Under the pieces are notes generated by a model. That model had not been told where the DNA came from, did not search any database, and saw only the letters and a program-made list of their open reading frames with translations. Of a stretch of DNA of 64,000 bases, positions 54,801-63,875 are shown one piece after another. Position 1 is the stretch's first letter. Every line of letters starts with the position of its first letter. The position numbers and the translations under genes were made by a program. Origin of the DNA: Gammaproteobacteria bacterium (GTDB taxonomy: Bacteria > Pseudomonadota > Gammaproteobacteria > Steroidobacterales > Woeseiaceae); the NCBI GenBank assembly GCA_029865385.1, contig JAOUGX010000001.1, forward strand, positions 47,352 to 111,351, written 5' to 3'.

Positions 54801-57605
54801 CACTACGCCGGTGCGGCCGTGCGCGGCGAACTGATGTCGGATTCCTCGGTGCTGGTTGCCGACGGGCGTGTGCGACCTGTTTTTGCCGTCAGGCTGTTCG
54901 ATCGATTCGGCCAGCCGGCTCGGCAGACCAGTATCGGGGCGTTTCGTGTCGATGCTCCGTATCGTGCCTGGTGGCAGGTCGAAAACGACCGGGAAAACAA
55001 GATCGTCAATATCGGCAGCCGCGAGCCGCTGTACACGATCGGCAGGGACGGCATCGCGCTGATCGAACTCGAGCCGACCACCGATAGCGGGCTGGCGACC
55101 CTGCACCTGAAATTCGAAGGTAAACGCGAACAGGAAATCCGTGGCTGGCTGGAGCCTGAGCCGCGCGACTGGATTCTTGTCGGATTCGGCGAAGGTACGG
55201 CGGGTTACAGCACCCTTTCACGGAATGCGACAGCCGCGATTGCAGCAGGGCAGGAAGACGGCTTCTACCAGGATGGCAGGCTGGCGTTTTTTGCCAAAGG
55301 GCAGATCAAGGGCGAATACCTGCTGACCATGGCTTTCGACTCGGCGCGAGACAGCGACGAAGCGCGGCAGCAGTTCCTGACAAACATCAATCCAAACGAT
55401 TACTACACGCTGTACGGCGACGAGACCGAGCAACGATTCGAAGCGCCCAGCCAGCGCAAGCTGTTCGTGAAACTGGAGCGGCAGCAGTTTCTCGCCCTGT
55501 TCGGCGATTTCAATACCGGGCTGTCGATGACCGAGCTGACCCGCTACGAACGCCGATTCAACGGCTTGAAAAGCGAGTACCAGGGCGACAGGTTTTCGTA
55601 CAACGTGTTTGCCAGTGAAACGGATCAGTCCTTCATCCGCGACGAACTACAGGGCGACGGCACATCCGGTCTGTACCGCCTGAGCAATGCTCCGATCATC
55701 GGCAACAGCGAGACGGTGCGCATCGAGATTCGAGATCGTTTCGATTCGGCGCAAGTCCTGTCGACAGAAACGCTGAATCGCTTCCTCGATTACAACATCG
55801 ACTACCTTGACGGAACGATTTTCTTCAAAAAACCGGTGCCCAGTCGCGATGCAGAGTTCAACCTCGTGTACATCGTTGCCGAGTACGAAAGCGCCTCGAA
55901 CGGCGCGAACGACCTGATCGCCGGTGGCCGCGCCGCCCTGCACACCAGGGACAAAGGCATGGAAGTCGGTGTCAGTTATATTGACGATGGACAACAGGCT
56001 GCCGGCGGTGATCTGACCGGTGTGGATATTCGCTGGCAGGCGAGTGGCAGCACGATCGTTCGCGCGGAGATTGCGGAAAGCAACAGCATCGTTGCAGGCA
56101 GCCCGCTGAGCGGCAATGCGGAATCGATCAGCGTCGAACATCGCAGCGAGAATCTCGATCTGCGCGCTTTCTACAAGGATGTCGATCAGAACTTCGGACT
56201 GGGTCAGCAGTCGGGCGCCGAGAGGGGTATTCGGAAGTACGGCTTAGACGGTCGTCTCGAATTGAACGAAGAAGTGTCGGTCAATGCACAGGCTACCCAA
56301 CAGGAAAATCTGGAGACTGGCGCCGAACGTCGAGTTGCCAACGCCGACCTGATGTATAGCGGCGAACAATTGTCTGCCAACGTCGGGCTCGTTTACGCGG
56401 AAGACGAGTTCCTTACCGGCGAAACCCGGTCGAGCAATCTGGTCGACGGCGGTATCAGTCAGAAATGGCTGGACAGTGCATTGACGGTTCGTGCGAACGG
56501 AAGCTTCCTGCTGGGTGGTGAAGCCGAAAACGGCGACTACCTGTCGACTATAGTTGTCGGTGCCGACTACGAACTGCTGCCCGGTGTCGACGTATTCACC
56601 GAATTCGAACGCGCAGATGGCAAGGACGTCGAAGCGACGATGACGCGAGTCGGCCTGCGTGCGACACCCTGGCATCGTGCCCAGTTCAACAGCAGCATAA
56701 GCAACGAGATGCATGAATTCGGTCCGCGTCTCTTTGCAAACATCGGCCTGGTGCAGGGGCTGCAAATCAGCGATCGCTGGGCGATTGATTTTGGCGTCGA
56801 CCAGACAAAGACCATCAAGGGCGCCGAACTCGAACGATTCGATGACGACAGGGAGCTAGCATCGGGCACTCTTCGAGACGATTTCGTGGCTGTATTCCTC
56901 GGCGCGATGTACCAGGCGGAGAGCTGGAGTACCAACAGCCGGGTCGAATACCGTGACTCGGACAACGAGCAGCGTACCAACCTGCTCAGTGGCTGGTATC
57001 GCGAGTCGCACATGGGGCACGGCATGTCGGCAGGCCTGGCTCTGCAGAAAAGTGATCGCAACGATTCGAGCTCGACTATGACTGCCGACCTGCGGATGGG
57101 TTGGGCGTATCGCGTGGCGGAAAGTTCGTGGTCATTCCTCGATCGCATCGACCTCATCTACGAGGATTCTACGGCCATCGACAACGATCAGCAGAGCTGG
57201 CGCCTGATCAACAATTTCAATGCCAATCGTCGCTTGAACGAATCGAGCCAACTGTCCTTGCAGTACGCATTCAAATACGTGCGCAGCGAATTCGGTCCAC
57301 AGGACTTCACCGGCTACACCGATCTGATCGGTGTCGATTTCCGCAAGGGGTTCAGGCAAAAGTGGGATGCCGGTATCAACACCAGCACGTATCACTCATA
57401 CCAGTCCAAAGTCATAGACTACGGTGTCGGCCTGGATGTCGGCTTCAATGTGCGCGACAACATGTGGCTTACCCTCGGCTACAACTTCGCAGGCTTCCAT
57501 GACAGCGACTTCTCCGCGGCACGCTATACGGCCGAGGGCCCGTACCTGCGCATTTCGATCAAAGCGGACCAGCAGACACTCAAAGACATCGCCGGTCAGA
57601 GGTAG
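51801..57605 (+). CDS. Large DUF11/OmpA outer-membrane protein (surface operon hub)
   Basis: This 1,934-aa protein starts at TTG 51801, the point where a normal signal peptide begins (RSLFAFLLFITVLSGPISAYA) and GAAGG lies eight bases ahead. A longer frame from GTG 51633 would read through two hairpins. The family motif GTVISNQASLDY follows the signal. A DUF11 domain sits at about 350-450, a carboxypeptidase-regulatory-like beta domain at about 486-590 (GVRVYLEDGRYAVTDSGGRFHFEGLKPG), and an OmpA peptidoglycan-binding-like domain at about 730-845 (VAAVGHSDSTDIAPRNQ; GRQANRRVELIL). The last 800 residues are rich in alternating beta strands typical of an outer-membrane barrel. Function unknown. 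Confidence 0.82.
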   Translation: MRSLFAFLLFITVLSGPISAYAAPPGTVISNQASLDYLNNAGQPVTMLSNEVRLVTAVIRSPANVQLTRLVPPGAGLFQEPVGPSACFQSGTFVTLADPVVNGQSIDPSTTQDLSLSRNYNLGEPIFIRLDDSDQNVDAAVVDYATVTLVNSSSGDSETVRLRETGIDTGIFAGYLPSGSGPTTVADCVLQGTSGQQVEVRYTDPADPADSSNATAGLDPLGLVFDSQTGSAVNGALIELVDDVTGQPAVVYGNDGISLFPSSISSGQTVTDSGGTSYLFAPGQYRFPVVAAGNYRIVITPPSGFGAPSEVAVSDLQQLPNAPFILSAASFGNAFNVASDGPFGFDVPVDPLASTLFIQKSTVTTIAAPGDFVRYELVVENTATASSAPDVRIVDSFPSALRFVPGSVLQDGAAAADPLIDGNSMQMQFSIGTLDPAQRMTISYVAEIVGGTKNQELVNTAVASDLNGLTSNVSQARIRLTEDLFRSSGTLIGRIVEADCSASSVAEDQGVAGVRVYLEDGRYAVTDSGGRFHFEGLKPGGHVAQLDPQTVPEYFTVRRCETAGRFAGRGDSQFVEMTRGSLLRADFYLQRKAAPEGRVHVELQNAGNGSAEEVSYSVTLRGNGNVAIDNLNLMVMLPDGVSYKTGSLNVDGAAHADPRLSGQSLLLPLADRSGNWRSDIAFDARIASNVSGELRTRALARFDSPIQAAQQTPVAETLMVREPATSENAGYVLNLQFDVLSAELSASDRAQLDQLITSWRGVRDVQVAAVGHSDSTDIAPRNQHLFADNYVLSRARANAVATYIASGLDVPARDLQVEGRGADDPLESNETDAGRQANRRVELILSGQRPGKQSFVRVKQASSGTLIAETKGLLPGSELATAQMVNEQLLQEHLTPVQQVQPHINSLPDGIGWVLPEEGYRPAVPAMKIAVRHGMNQKVALFINGLEANPLNFDGIEVNTRRTVAVSTWAGVDLLEGPNNIVAEMIGPDGLVVERLLRTVHYAGAAVRGELMSDSSVLVADGRVRPVFAVRLFDRFGQPARQTSIGAFRVDAPYRAWWQVENDRENKIVNIGSREPLYTIGRDGIALIELEPTTDSGLATLHLKFEGKREQEIRGWLEPEPRDWILVGFGEGTAGYSTLSRNATAAIAAGQEDGFYQDGRLAFFAKGQIKGEYLLTMAFDSARDSDEARQQFLTNINPNDYYTLYGDETEQRFEAPSQRKLFVKLERQQFLALFGDFNTGLSMTELTRYERRFNGLKSEYQGDRFSYNVFASETDQSFIRDELQGDGTSGLYRLSNAPIIGNSETVRIEIRDRFDSAQVLSTETLNRFLDYNIDYLDGTIFFKKPVPSRDAEFNLVYIVAEYESASNGANDLIAGGRAALHTRDKGMEVGVSYIDDGQQAAGGDLTGVDIRWQASGSTIVRAEIAESNSIVAGSPLSGNAESISVEHRSENLDLRAFYKDVDQNFGLGQQSGAERGIRKYGLDGRLELNEEVSVNAQATQQENLETGAERRVANADLMYSGEQLSANVGLVYAEDEFLTGETRSSNLVDGGISQKWLDSALTVRANGSFLLGGEAENGDYLSTIVVGADYELLPGVDVFTEFERADGKDVEATMTRVGLRATPWHRAQFNSSISNEMHEFGPRLFANIGLVQGLQISDRWAIDFGVDQTKTIKGAELERFDDDRELASGTLRDDFVAVFLGAMYQAESWSTNSRVEYRDSDNEQRTNLLSGWYRESHMGHGMSAGLALQKSDRNDSSSTMTADLRMGWAYRVAESSWSFLDRIDLIYEDSTAIDNDQQSWRLINNFNANRRLNESSQLSLQYAFKYVRSEFGPQDFTGYTDLIGVDFRKGFRQKWDAGINTSTYHSYQSKVIDYGVGLDVGFNVRDNMWLTLGYNFAGFHDSDFSAARYTAEGPYLRISIKADQQTLKDIAGQR

Positions 57606-57707
57606 TTCTGTTCCTCCCGGAACAGCAGGCGGCCGGGGTTCATTTAGCACCATTCGCCGCCCATAATCGTGTGCGACCTTTACAATCTCGCGGGTTATAG
57701 TTCGCGG

Positions 57708-59624
57708 ATGCCGACTCTTGCCGAATTCTTTGGATCATCCAGCCCTCTGAAGGCGCTGCTACCCGGATTTCAGCCGCGTGCCGGACAGGCCTGGATGGCG
57801 GAATCCGTGGCCGAGGCGATCGACGGGCTGGACAAGCTGGTGGTCGAGGCGGGAACGGGCACCGGAAAGACCTTTGCGTATCTCCTGCCTGCATTGATGA
57901 GCGGCCGCAAGACCATCATCTCCACCGGTACCAAAGCGCTGCAGGACCAGCTATATCATCGTGACCTGCCGCTCGTCAGCAAGGCGGTCGGCCGTCCGGT
58001 AACGACGGCGCTGCTCAAGGGCCGGGCAAACTATCTTTGCCTACATCGCATCGAAACGGCGCTGCCACCCGACGGCCTGCATGCGGATCTCGACGCCGCG
58101 CGCCAATGGCGTCACCGCACGTCGACGGGGGATCGTGCCGAGCTCACAGAAGTTGCCGAAGATTCATCGATTTGGCCGCTGGTTACGTCGACCGCGGAAA
58201 ACTGCCTCGGCAAGCAATGCGAATTTTATCAGGACTGTCACGTGGTCAAAGCGCGGCGGGCCGCTCAGGAAGCAGACCTTGTAGTGGTAAACCACCACCT
58301 GCTGCTTGCTGACCTGGCGATGAAAGAAGAGGGCTTTATCGAGTTTTTGCCCGGCGCCGAGGCGATCATTCTCGATGAGGCGCACCAGATTCCGGATCTT
58401 GCGGCGCAGTTTTTCGGTATCAGCCTCGGCAGCCGCGAACTGGAGCGGCTGGTGGACGAGTTGCGCGCTGCTACCTTGCCCTTTGCAAATCGGCAGCTCG
58501 ATAAGTGTATCGACAAGGTGCAAACCGCAACTCAGATCCTGCGCGCGGAGTCGCCGCGAACCGAAGGGCGGCACGAATTGTCGGCGGTTATCGCAGAAAT
58601 ACGAACACCGCTGGCCGATCTGCAGATTGCGCTGCAGAACCTGTTGGTCCCGCTGGGCGAGCTGGTCGATGCGTCGATCGAAATAGACAAACTGAACGAG
58701 CAGTTGATTTCAGTTGCCAGCCGGCTGTCGCAACTCGTGAGCGACGATTCCTGGGACGGGCTGCGCTGGCTTGATGTCAACCCGCGCAGTGTGCGACTGA
58801 ACCTTACCCCGCTCGACGTCGCGGACACCTTGCGCGGACTGATGAATGGCGGACACCAGGCGTGGATTTTCACATCGGCCACGCTGGCCATTGGCGACGA
58901 CTTCAGTCACTTCGCCGATCGCATGGGCCTCGCTGCAACACCCGGGCTGAGTTTCCCCAGCCCCTATGCGCTGGACAAGCACGGTCTGATCTACCTGCCG
59001 CCGGGTCTGCCCGCGCCATCGGATGCCGAACACACGGAAAAGATGCTTGCGGCGGTAATGCCCTTGCTGGACATGACGTCGGGAGGCATGTTTTGCCTTT
59101 TCACCAGTCATCGCGCATTGAATGCGGCCAGGAAGTGGGCGAAGCGAAACAAGCGGAGGCTCGGCGGGCGACCGCTATTGATCCAGGGAGACGCGCCGCG
59201 CGACGATCTGCTGCGGCGTTTTCGCGATCACCGTAACGCAGTGTTGTTCGGCACCGGCAGCTTCTGGGAAGGCGTCGACGTGCGGGGTCAGGCGCTGACC
59301 GTTGTCGCGATCGACAAACTTCCTTTCGCCTCTCCGGCCGACCCGTTGATGATGGCGAGACTCGAATTCATCCGGCGACGCGGTGGCAACGGCTTTTCCG
59401 AACACCAGTTGCCCCAGGCAGCGCTGGCCCTCAAACAAGGTGCCGGCCGATTGCTGCGCGACCAGGCGGACTACGGTGTGGTCGTTCTTTGCGATCCGCG
59501 TATTACCAGCAAGAGTTACGGCAAGGTGTTCCTGAAATGCCTCGAACCGATGCAGACCACCGACTCTATCGATGATGTCGCCGTTTTCCTGGCACAGCAC
59601 GAAGCACGGAGCAAGACCGCGTGA
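57708..59624 (+). CDS. DinG/YoaA-family ATP-dependent helicase
   Basis: This 638-aa XPD-like 5'-3' DNA helicase has Walker A EAGTGTGKTFAYLLP near residue 50 and DEAH box ILDEAHQIPD. An iron-sulfur cysteine set includes the cysteine in NYLCLHR, then CLGKQC and QDC, and late motifs GSFWEGVDVRG and QGAGRLLRD are present. It resembles YoaA, which acts with replication in DNA repair. The start ATG 57708 is the first consistent with homologues (MPTLAEFFG); its ribosome site is weak. It follows the DUF11 operon after 102 bases without an obvious terminator. Confidence 0.9.
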   Translation: MPTLAEFFGSSSPLKALLPGFQPRAGQAWMAESVAEAIDGLDKLVVEAGTGTGKTFAYLLPALMSGRKTIISTGTKALQDQLYHRDLPLVSKAVGRPVTTALLKGRANYLCLHRIETALPPDGLHADLDAARQWRHRTSTGDRAELTEVAEDSSIWPLVTSTAENCLGKQCEFYQDCHVVKARRAAQEADLVVVNHHLLLADLAMKEEGFIEFLPGAEAIILDEAHQIPDLAAQFFGISLGSRELERLVDELRAATLPFANRQLDKCIDKVQTATQILRAESPRTEGRHELSAVIAEIRTPLADLQIALQNLLVPLGELVDASIEIDKLNEQLISVASRLSQLVSDDSWDGLRWLDVNPRSVRLNLTPLDVADTLRGLMNGGHQAWIFTSATLAIGDDFSHFADRMGLAATPGLSFPSPYALDKHGLIYLPPGLPAPSDAEHTEKMLAAVMPLLDMTSGGMFCLFTSHRALNAARKWAKRNKRRLGGRPLLIQGDAPRDDLLRRFRDHRNAVLFGTGSFWEGVDVRGQALTVVAIDKLPFASPADPLMMARLEFIRRRGGNGFSEHQLPQAALALKQGAGRLLRDQADYGVVVLCDPRITSKSYGKVFLKCLEPMQTTDSIDDVAVFLAQHEARSKTA

Positions 59625-60310
59625 AGCTGCTGGCGATCGACACCAGCAGTGAGGCCTGTTCGGTTGCGCTGCTGGACGGTGATTCCGTTTCCGAGCAACA
59701 TCGTATCGAAGCGCGTGCGCACACGCGCATCCTGCTGCCAATGATCCGGCAGTTGCTCGGCGAGCGGGGTCTGCGGCCGGTTGACTTGCAGGGGGTCGTG
59801 CTGGGAAACGGCCCCGGTTCGTTCATCGGCATGAGGATTTCAGCCTCCGTCGCGCAAGGCATCTGCTTCGCGGCCGGCTTGCCGATGGTGCCGGTTTCGT
59901 CTCTCGCCGCAGTTGCCGCCGAAGCGATGCAGGGCGAACCCGGTGAAAAAATTGCCGTTGCCCAGGATGCGCGGATGGACGAAGTGTATTTTGCGACTTA
60001 TCTGCGAGACGACGCCGGTTTGCCGGCGCTTGCGGGCTCGGAGGCCATCGTCCCGGTCGGCGGACGAGAGCTGCTGCAGGGATCGGGTTGGCTTGCCGCC
60101 GGCGCCGGGTGGGAACGTTATCCTGCGCTGGCGTCGAGTTGTGGCGATGCGCTGGCCGGGTTCAGTCGCGTATTGCATCCCAGGGCCCGCTATCTGCTGC
60201 GCCTTGGCACACGCGCCATGCAATCCGGAAAATCGATTGACGCGTCGCAGCTTCAGCCCGCTTATCTGCGAATGAAGGTCGCGGAAGCTGCGACAGACAC
60301 GGCCCGGTAA
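59621..60310 (+). CDS. tsaB: TsaB, tRNA t6A modification protein
   Basis: This 229-aa ASKHA-fold protein partners TsaD in making N6-threonylcarbamoyladenosine at position 37 of ANN-decoding tRNAs. It starts with ILAIDTSSEACSVALL-type text (LLAIDTSSEACSVALLDGD), then VVLGNGPGSFIGMRISASVAQGI and AVAQDARMDEVYFATY. Its GTG start overlaps the helicase stop by four bases. This dinG-like/tsaB pairing is common in gammaproteobacteria. Confidence 0.93.
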   Translation: MKLLAIDTSSEACSVALLDGDSVSEQHRIEARAHTRILLPMIRQLLGERGLRPVDLQGVVLGNGPGSFIGMRISASVAQGICFAAGLPMVPVSSLAAVAAEAMQGEPGEKIAVAQDARMDEVYFATYLRDDAGLPALAGSEAIVPVGGRELLQGSGWLAAGAGWERYPALASSCGDALAGFSRVLHPRARYLLRLGTRAMQSGKSIDASQLQPAYLRMKVAEAATDTAR

Positions 60311-60365
60311 GTTGATGCAAAATTGCTTGTTTGCTGTGGAAATCAATGACTGTAACCGATCATAG

Positions 60366-60410
60366 TCGTCATGCATCTGTAATAAATGGCTGTTGTAATA
60401 CTGCGGTAAT
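60366..60410 (+). promoter_or_regulatory. Two Pho boxes upstream of phoB
   Basis: Half-sites CGTCAT (60367) and TGTAAT (60378) are spaced 11 bases apart; TGTAAT (60394) and GGTAAT (60405) form a second pair at the same 11-base period. This is the PhoB binding pattern. It lies 38 bases before phoB and implies autoregulation under phosphate starvation. Confidence 0.72.
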
Positions 60411-60447
60411 GTCCTGAAATCCCGCAAATCACGAGAGAAATCAGACT

Positions 60448-61146
60448 ATGCCTGCGACCAAGGTACTTATCGTCGAGGACGAGACGCCGATCCGGGAGAT
60501 GATCGCGTTTCACCTGGCGCGTGCGGGCTATGACACGCTGGAAGCCGCCGACAGCCGGCGCGCGAGGGAACTGCTGGCCGACGAGCGACCCGATCTCGCG
60601 CTGGTCGACTGGATGTTGCCGGACATGAGCGGGCTCGAGCTGACGCGGATGTTGCGCCGCGACCAGGACAACGAGAGTCTGGCAATAATCATGTTGACGG
60701 CGCGGGCTGACGAAAACGATAAAGTGTCCGGGCTCGAAAGTGGTGCCGACGACTATTTGACCAAACCCTTTTCACCCCGGGAACTGGTGGCACGCATCCA
60801 GGCGGTCCTGCGCCGGTCGAGCATGTCCGGCGAGACCGTACTCAAGGCCGAGCTGCTGGAACTCGAACCGGCCGGGCATCGAGTTATTGCCGCAGGCCGC
60901 GAACTGCAGCTCGGCCCAACGGAATACCGGCTTCTGCATTTCCTGATGGCGCATCCGGAACGGGTCTACAGCCGCGCGCAGCTCCTGGACCGGGTCTGGG
61001 GTGCCAACGTCTATATAGAAGAGAGAACGGTCGACGTTCACGTTCGGCGGCTGCGTAAGATTCTCGAACCCAGCGGCGCCGACCGCTATATACAAACCGT
61101 TCGAGGCGCCGGCTATCGCTTTTCCGCCCGAGGCGGCAATGCCTGA
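60448..61146 (+). CDS. phoB: PhoB phosphate-starvation response regulator
   Basis: This 232-aa OmpR-family regulator has a receiver domain with Asp54 (LALVDWMLPDMSG), lysine in YLTKPFSPRE, and a C-terminal winged helix (RVWGANVYIEERTVDVHVRRLRKIL). The PhoB recognition helix text (VDVHVRRLRKIL) is intact. It activates Pho-regulon genes when phosphorylated by PhoR. ATG 60448 has GAGAGAAA ahead, and the stop overlaps phoR by eight bases. Confidence 0.95.
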   Translation: MPATKVLIVEDETPIREMIAFHLARAGYDTLEAADSRRARELLADERPDLALVDWMLPDMSGLELTRMLRRDQDNESLAIIMLTARADENDKVSGLESGADDYLTKPFSPRELVARIQAVLRRSSMSGETVLKAELLELEPAGHRVIAAGRELQLGPTEYRLLHFLMAHPERVYSRAQLLDRVWGANVYIEERTVDVHVRRLRKILEPSGADRYIQTVRGAGYRFSARGGNA

Positions 61147-62464
61147 GTCCTGGCGACGTTTTATTGTCGGAACCCTGCTGCTGCTGGCTGGCGGAACCCT
61201 GATCGGATGGTATTACGGCAGCGCTACCTGGGGATTGCTGGCGGCGTCATTGCTGGCGCTTTCCTGGCATATTCGGCAGTTGCTGGCCTTCGAACGGGCT
61301 CTTCGCACCGGGGACTTCGAAGCCTTTCGCTATGGCGATGGCATCTGGTCGCAGATCTTCGCTCGAGTCAGTTTCTTCAAGCAACGCAGCCGCAAGCACA
61401 AGACGCGCTACCGGCAATTGCTGCGGGAAGTCCGGGAATCGACCAACGCGATGCCGGACGGCGGCATCGTCCTGAACGCCGATTTCGAGATCGTTCTTTG
61501 TAACCAAGCCGCACAGGAATTGCTTAACGTGCAACAGCGACGCGATCGCGGCCAGCGAATCGACAACATGCTGAGGGACCCGCATTTCGTTGCCTACCTG
61601 AAATCCGGTGTGCCGCAGACGGGAATAGAGATTCCGTCGCCCAGAACAAGCGGCGGCTGGCTGCTGTGCCGGCTGGTGCCCTACGGGGGAAATCAGCAGT
61701 TGCTGCTCATTCGCGACATTACGGAGCGAAAGCGCATGGCGACCATTCGACGGGAATTCGTTGCCAATGCGTCGCACGAACTTCGATCGCCGCTGACGGT
61801 GATCAGTGGCTACCTGGACACGCTTGCCGAAGATCCGGAGATTCCGGCGGACTGGCGTTCGCCGGTGTTGCAGATGCGTTCGCAGGCGGCCCGTATGAAC
61901 AAAATCGTCGCCGAGCTACTCGAACTGTCCAGGCTGGAGGCGCAGCTGGGAGACCGAAGCGACCAGGAAGTCGACGTCGCGGCACTGCTCGCGTCGGCGA
62001 AAAAGGCGTACGCGTATCGCGGCGATGCGCCGCAGTTAACTGTTCAATGCGAGACCCCGGCGCGAATCATGGGCAACGCTGCCGAGATCGAATCGGTCGT
62101 TAACAACCTGCTGGCCAATGCCGTTCGACACACGGCGGCGAGCGGCACGGTCAGCCTCAGCTGGCGAGTCCGGGCGGACAGGGCGGAACTAGCCGTGACC
62201 GATACGGGCGAGGGTATTGCAGACGAGCACATACCTCGCCTGACCGAGAGATTTTTCCGGGTTGATTCCGGTCGAAGCCGTGACGACGGCGGAATCGGGC
62301 TCGGGCTTGCCATCGTCAAGCACGCGCTCGAACGGCACGATGCCGAGCTGCAGATTCAGAGCCGACTCGGCGAGGGTTCGAGCTTTGTCTGCAAATTCCC
62401 GCTGGCCAGGGTGCTCGTCGACGCCCCCGTCGATATTTCCGTGCGCCCGACTCCCGCCGGCTAG
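61139..62464 (+). CDS. phoR: PhoR phosphate-regulon sensor kinase
   Basis: This 441-aa histidine kinase has two adjacent membrane helices (about 8-48) with almost no periplasmic loop, as in PhoR. A PAS domain (about 95-190), HisKA with His213 in NASHELRSPLTV, and HATPase with VTDTGEGI and GIGLGLAIVKHAL follow. In other bacteria PhoR senses phosphate through PstSCAB-PhoU. The gene is translationally coupled with phoB. Confidence 0.95.
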   Translation: MPESWRRFIVGTLLLLAGGTLIGWYYGSATWGLLAASLLALSWHIRQLLAFERALRTGDFEAFRYGDGIWSQIFARVSFFKQRSRKHKTRYRQLLREVRESTNAMPDGGIVLNADFEIVLCNQAAQELLNVQQRRDRGQRIDNMLRDPHFVAYLKSGVPQTGIEIPSPRTSGGWLLCRLVPYGGNQQLLLIRDITERKRMATIRREFVANASHELRSPLTVISGYLDTLAEDPEIPADWRSPVLQMRSQAARMNKIVAELLELSRLEAQLGDRSDQEVDVAALLASAKKAYAYRGDAPQLTVQCETPARIMGNAAEIESVVNNLLANAVRHTAASGTVSLSWRVRADRAELAVTDTGEGIADEHIPRLTERFFRVDSGRSRDDGGIGLGLAIVKHALERHDAELQIQSRLGEGSSFVCKFPLARVLVDAPVDISVRPTPAG

Positions 62465-62477
62465 TTGCCGCGCCGGG

Positions 62478-62505
62478 CGTCATAGAACTGCAATATAGGT
62501 GTCAT
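62478..62505 (+). promoter_or_regulatory. Triple Pho-box half-sites upstream of phoU
   Basis: CGTCAT (62478), TGCAAT (62489) and TGTCAT (62500) recur at an exact 11-base period, the spacing of PhoB half-sites. They lie about 150 bases before phoU. A TATAAT hexamer at 62600 may be a separate sigma-70 -10 box nearer the gene. Confidence 0.68.
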
Positions 62506-62652
62506 GAACGCGAAACATTCCGCTCCTGGCGTTGCGAACACGTTTTGTCGTCCCGGCTTACGATTGGCGCCGGCTTATCGGGATTTCGTCCGTCGCGCGT
62601 ATAATCCACAACAATCCCCTGTTACCGGCTCCCGGGCTATCGTGAGTAAAGC

Positions 62653-63351
62653 ATGCAACCGACCGACCTGACCGACCACATTTCCAAGCGATTCAACAAG
62701 GACCTGGAAGGCCTTCGGAACAAAGTGCTCGCGATGGGCGGTCTTGTCGAGACGCAACTGTCCGACTCCATCGAGGCCGTTGTCAGCGGCGACAGCGCAC
62801 TTGGACTGAGAGTCGCGAAAGACGACTACAAGGTGAACAAGCTCGAGGTGAGTATCGACGAAGAATGCGGGCGGATACTTGCAACGCGCGCCCCGGCAGC
62901 CGGTGACCTGCGGCTGATCGTCGCAATAATCAAGACCATTACGGATCTCGAGAGAATCGGCGACGAGGCCGAAAAAATCGGCTACCTGGCGTCCAAACTG
63001 GCCGGCATGGACCGGCCTGCGGATTCCTACCGTGAACTGAAAAATCTCGGTGATCACGTGCTGCATATGTTGCGCGATGCGATGAATGCGTTCGCGCGAC
63101 TCGACGTGGAGGCTTCGAAACTTATTCTTATAGAAGATGAACGGGTGGATGAAGAATACGATGCGATTACCCGCCAATGCATTACGTTCATGATGGAGGA
63201 TCCGCACAGCGTCAAACGCGTAATGAACGTCACCTGGGCCGCGCGTGCGCTGGAACGTATCGGCGATCACGCAAAAAACATTTGCGAATACGTCATCTAT
63301 ATGGTCGAAGGACGGGATATCCGTCACACTCATAACCTGGACAAACAGTAG
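62653..63351 (+). CDS. phoU: PhoU phosphate-signalling regulator
   Basis: This 232-aa all-helical protein with two PhoU repeats has the metal-binding motifs EVSIDEECGRIL with DLERIGDEAEKI and VDEEYDAI with ALERIGDHAKNI. It mediates inhibition of PhoR by the Pst transporter when phosphate is plentiful. No pst genes accompany it in this window, although they normally precede phoU. The ATG at 62653 is preceded by only a weak ribosome site (GAGTAAAGC). Confidence 0.96.
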   Translation: MQPTDLTDHISKRFNKDLEGLRNKVLAMGGLVETQLSDSIEAVVSGDSALGLRVAKDDYKVNKLEVSIDEECGRILATRAPAAGDLRLIVAIIKTITDLERIGDEAEKIGYLASKLAGMDRPADSYRELKNLGDHVLHMLRDAMNAFARLDVEASKLILIEDERVDEEYDAITRQCITFMMEDPHSVKRVMNVTWAARALERIGDHAKNICEYVIYMVEGRDIRHTHNLDKQ

Positions 63352-63373
63352 TTCCGCCCGAGGCCAGACGACG

Positions 63374-63865
63374 ATGACAATCCCCGGACGCAGATCCCTC
63401 AATCTCCTCGGTTTCCTGGCATGCGGGGCAATGATGGCGTATGCGCTGTATGTCGAGCACGTGCTGTTACTGGTGCCTTGTCCGTTGTGCGTGATGCAGC
63501 GCCTCGCTGTCATATCACTCGGTATCGTGTTTCTGGTCGCGGCACTGCATGGAACGGATCGGGCAGGGCGGCACGTCTATGGTGCATTGATCGTGCTCGC
63601 AACACTGGCCGGTGCCGGCGTCGCCGCCTGGCATGTCAGGTTGCAACACCTGCCTGCCGATCAGGTTCCGTCCTGCGGTCCCGGGCTCGACTACATGCTG
63701 GAAAGTTTTCCGCTTTCCGATGTACTGAAAATGATTTTCAGCGGCTCGGGCGAATGCGCCTCGATCGACTGGCAGTTGCTGGGCCTGTCCATGCCCGCCT
63801 GGGTGCTCATAGCGATTGTGACCGTTGGCGCGGCCGGCGCATGGAACAACTTCCGCAGAACCTGA
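63374..63865 (+). CDS. dsbB: DsbB disulfide-bond oxidoreductase
   Basis: This 163-aa inner-membrane protein has four helices and the two redox cysteine pairs: CPLC in the first periplasmic loop (VPCPLCVMQR) and the second pair in the longer loop (VPSCGPGLDYML; SGECASIDWQ). It re-oxidises DsbA using quinone. Start ATG 63374 gives the standard N-terminus; upstream frames overlap phoU. Disulfide formation would serve the cysteine-rich pilus proteins encoded upstream, a link that is only suggestive. Confidence 0.95.
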   Translation: MTIPGRRSLNLLGFLACGAMMAYALYVEHVLLLVPCPLCVMQRLAVISLGIVFLVAALHGTDRAGRHVYGALIVLATLAGAGVAAWHVRLQHLPADQVPSCGPGLDYMLESFPLSDVLKMIFSGSGECASIDWQLLGLSMPAWVLIAIVTVGAAGAWNNFRRT

Positions 63866-63875
63866 AGCAAAAGGG

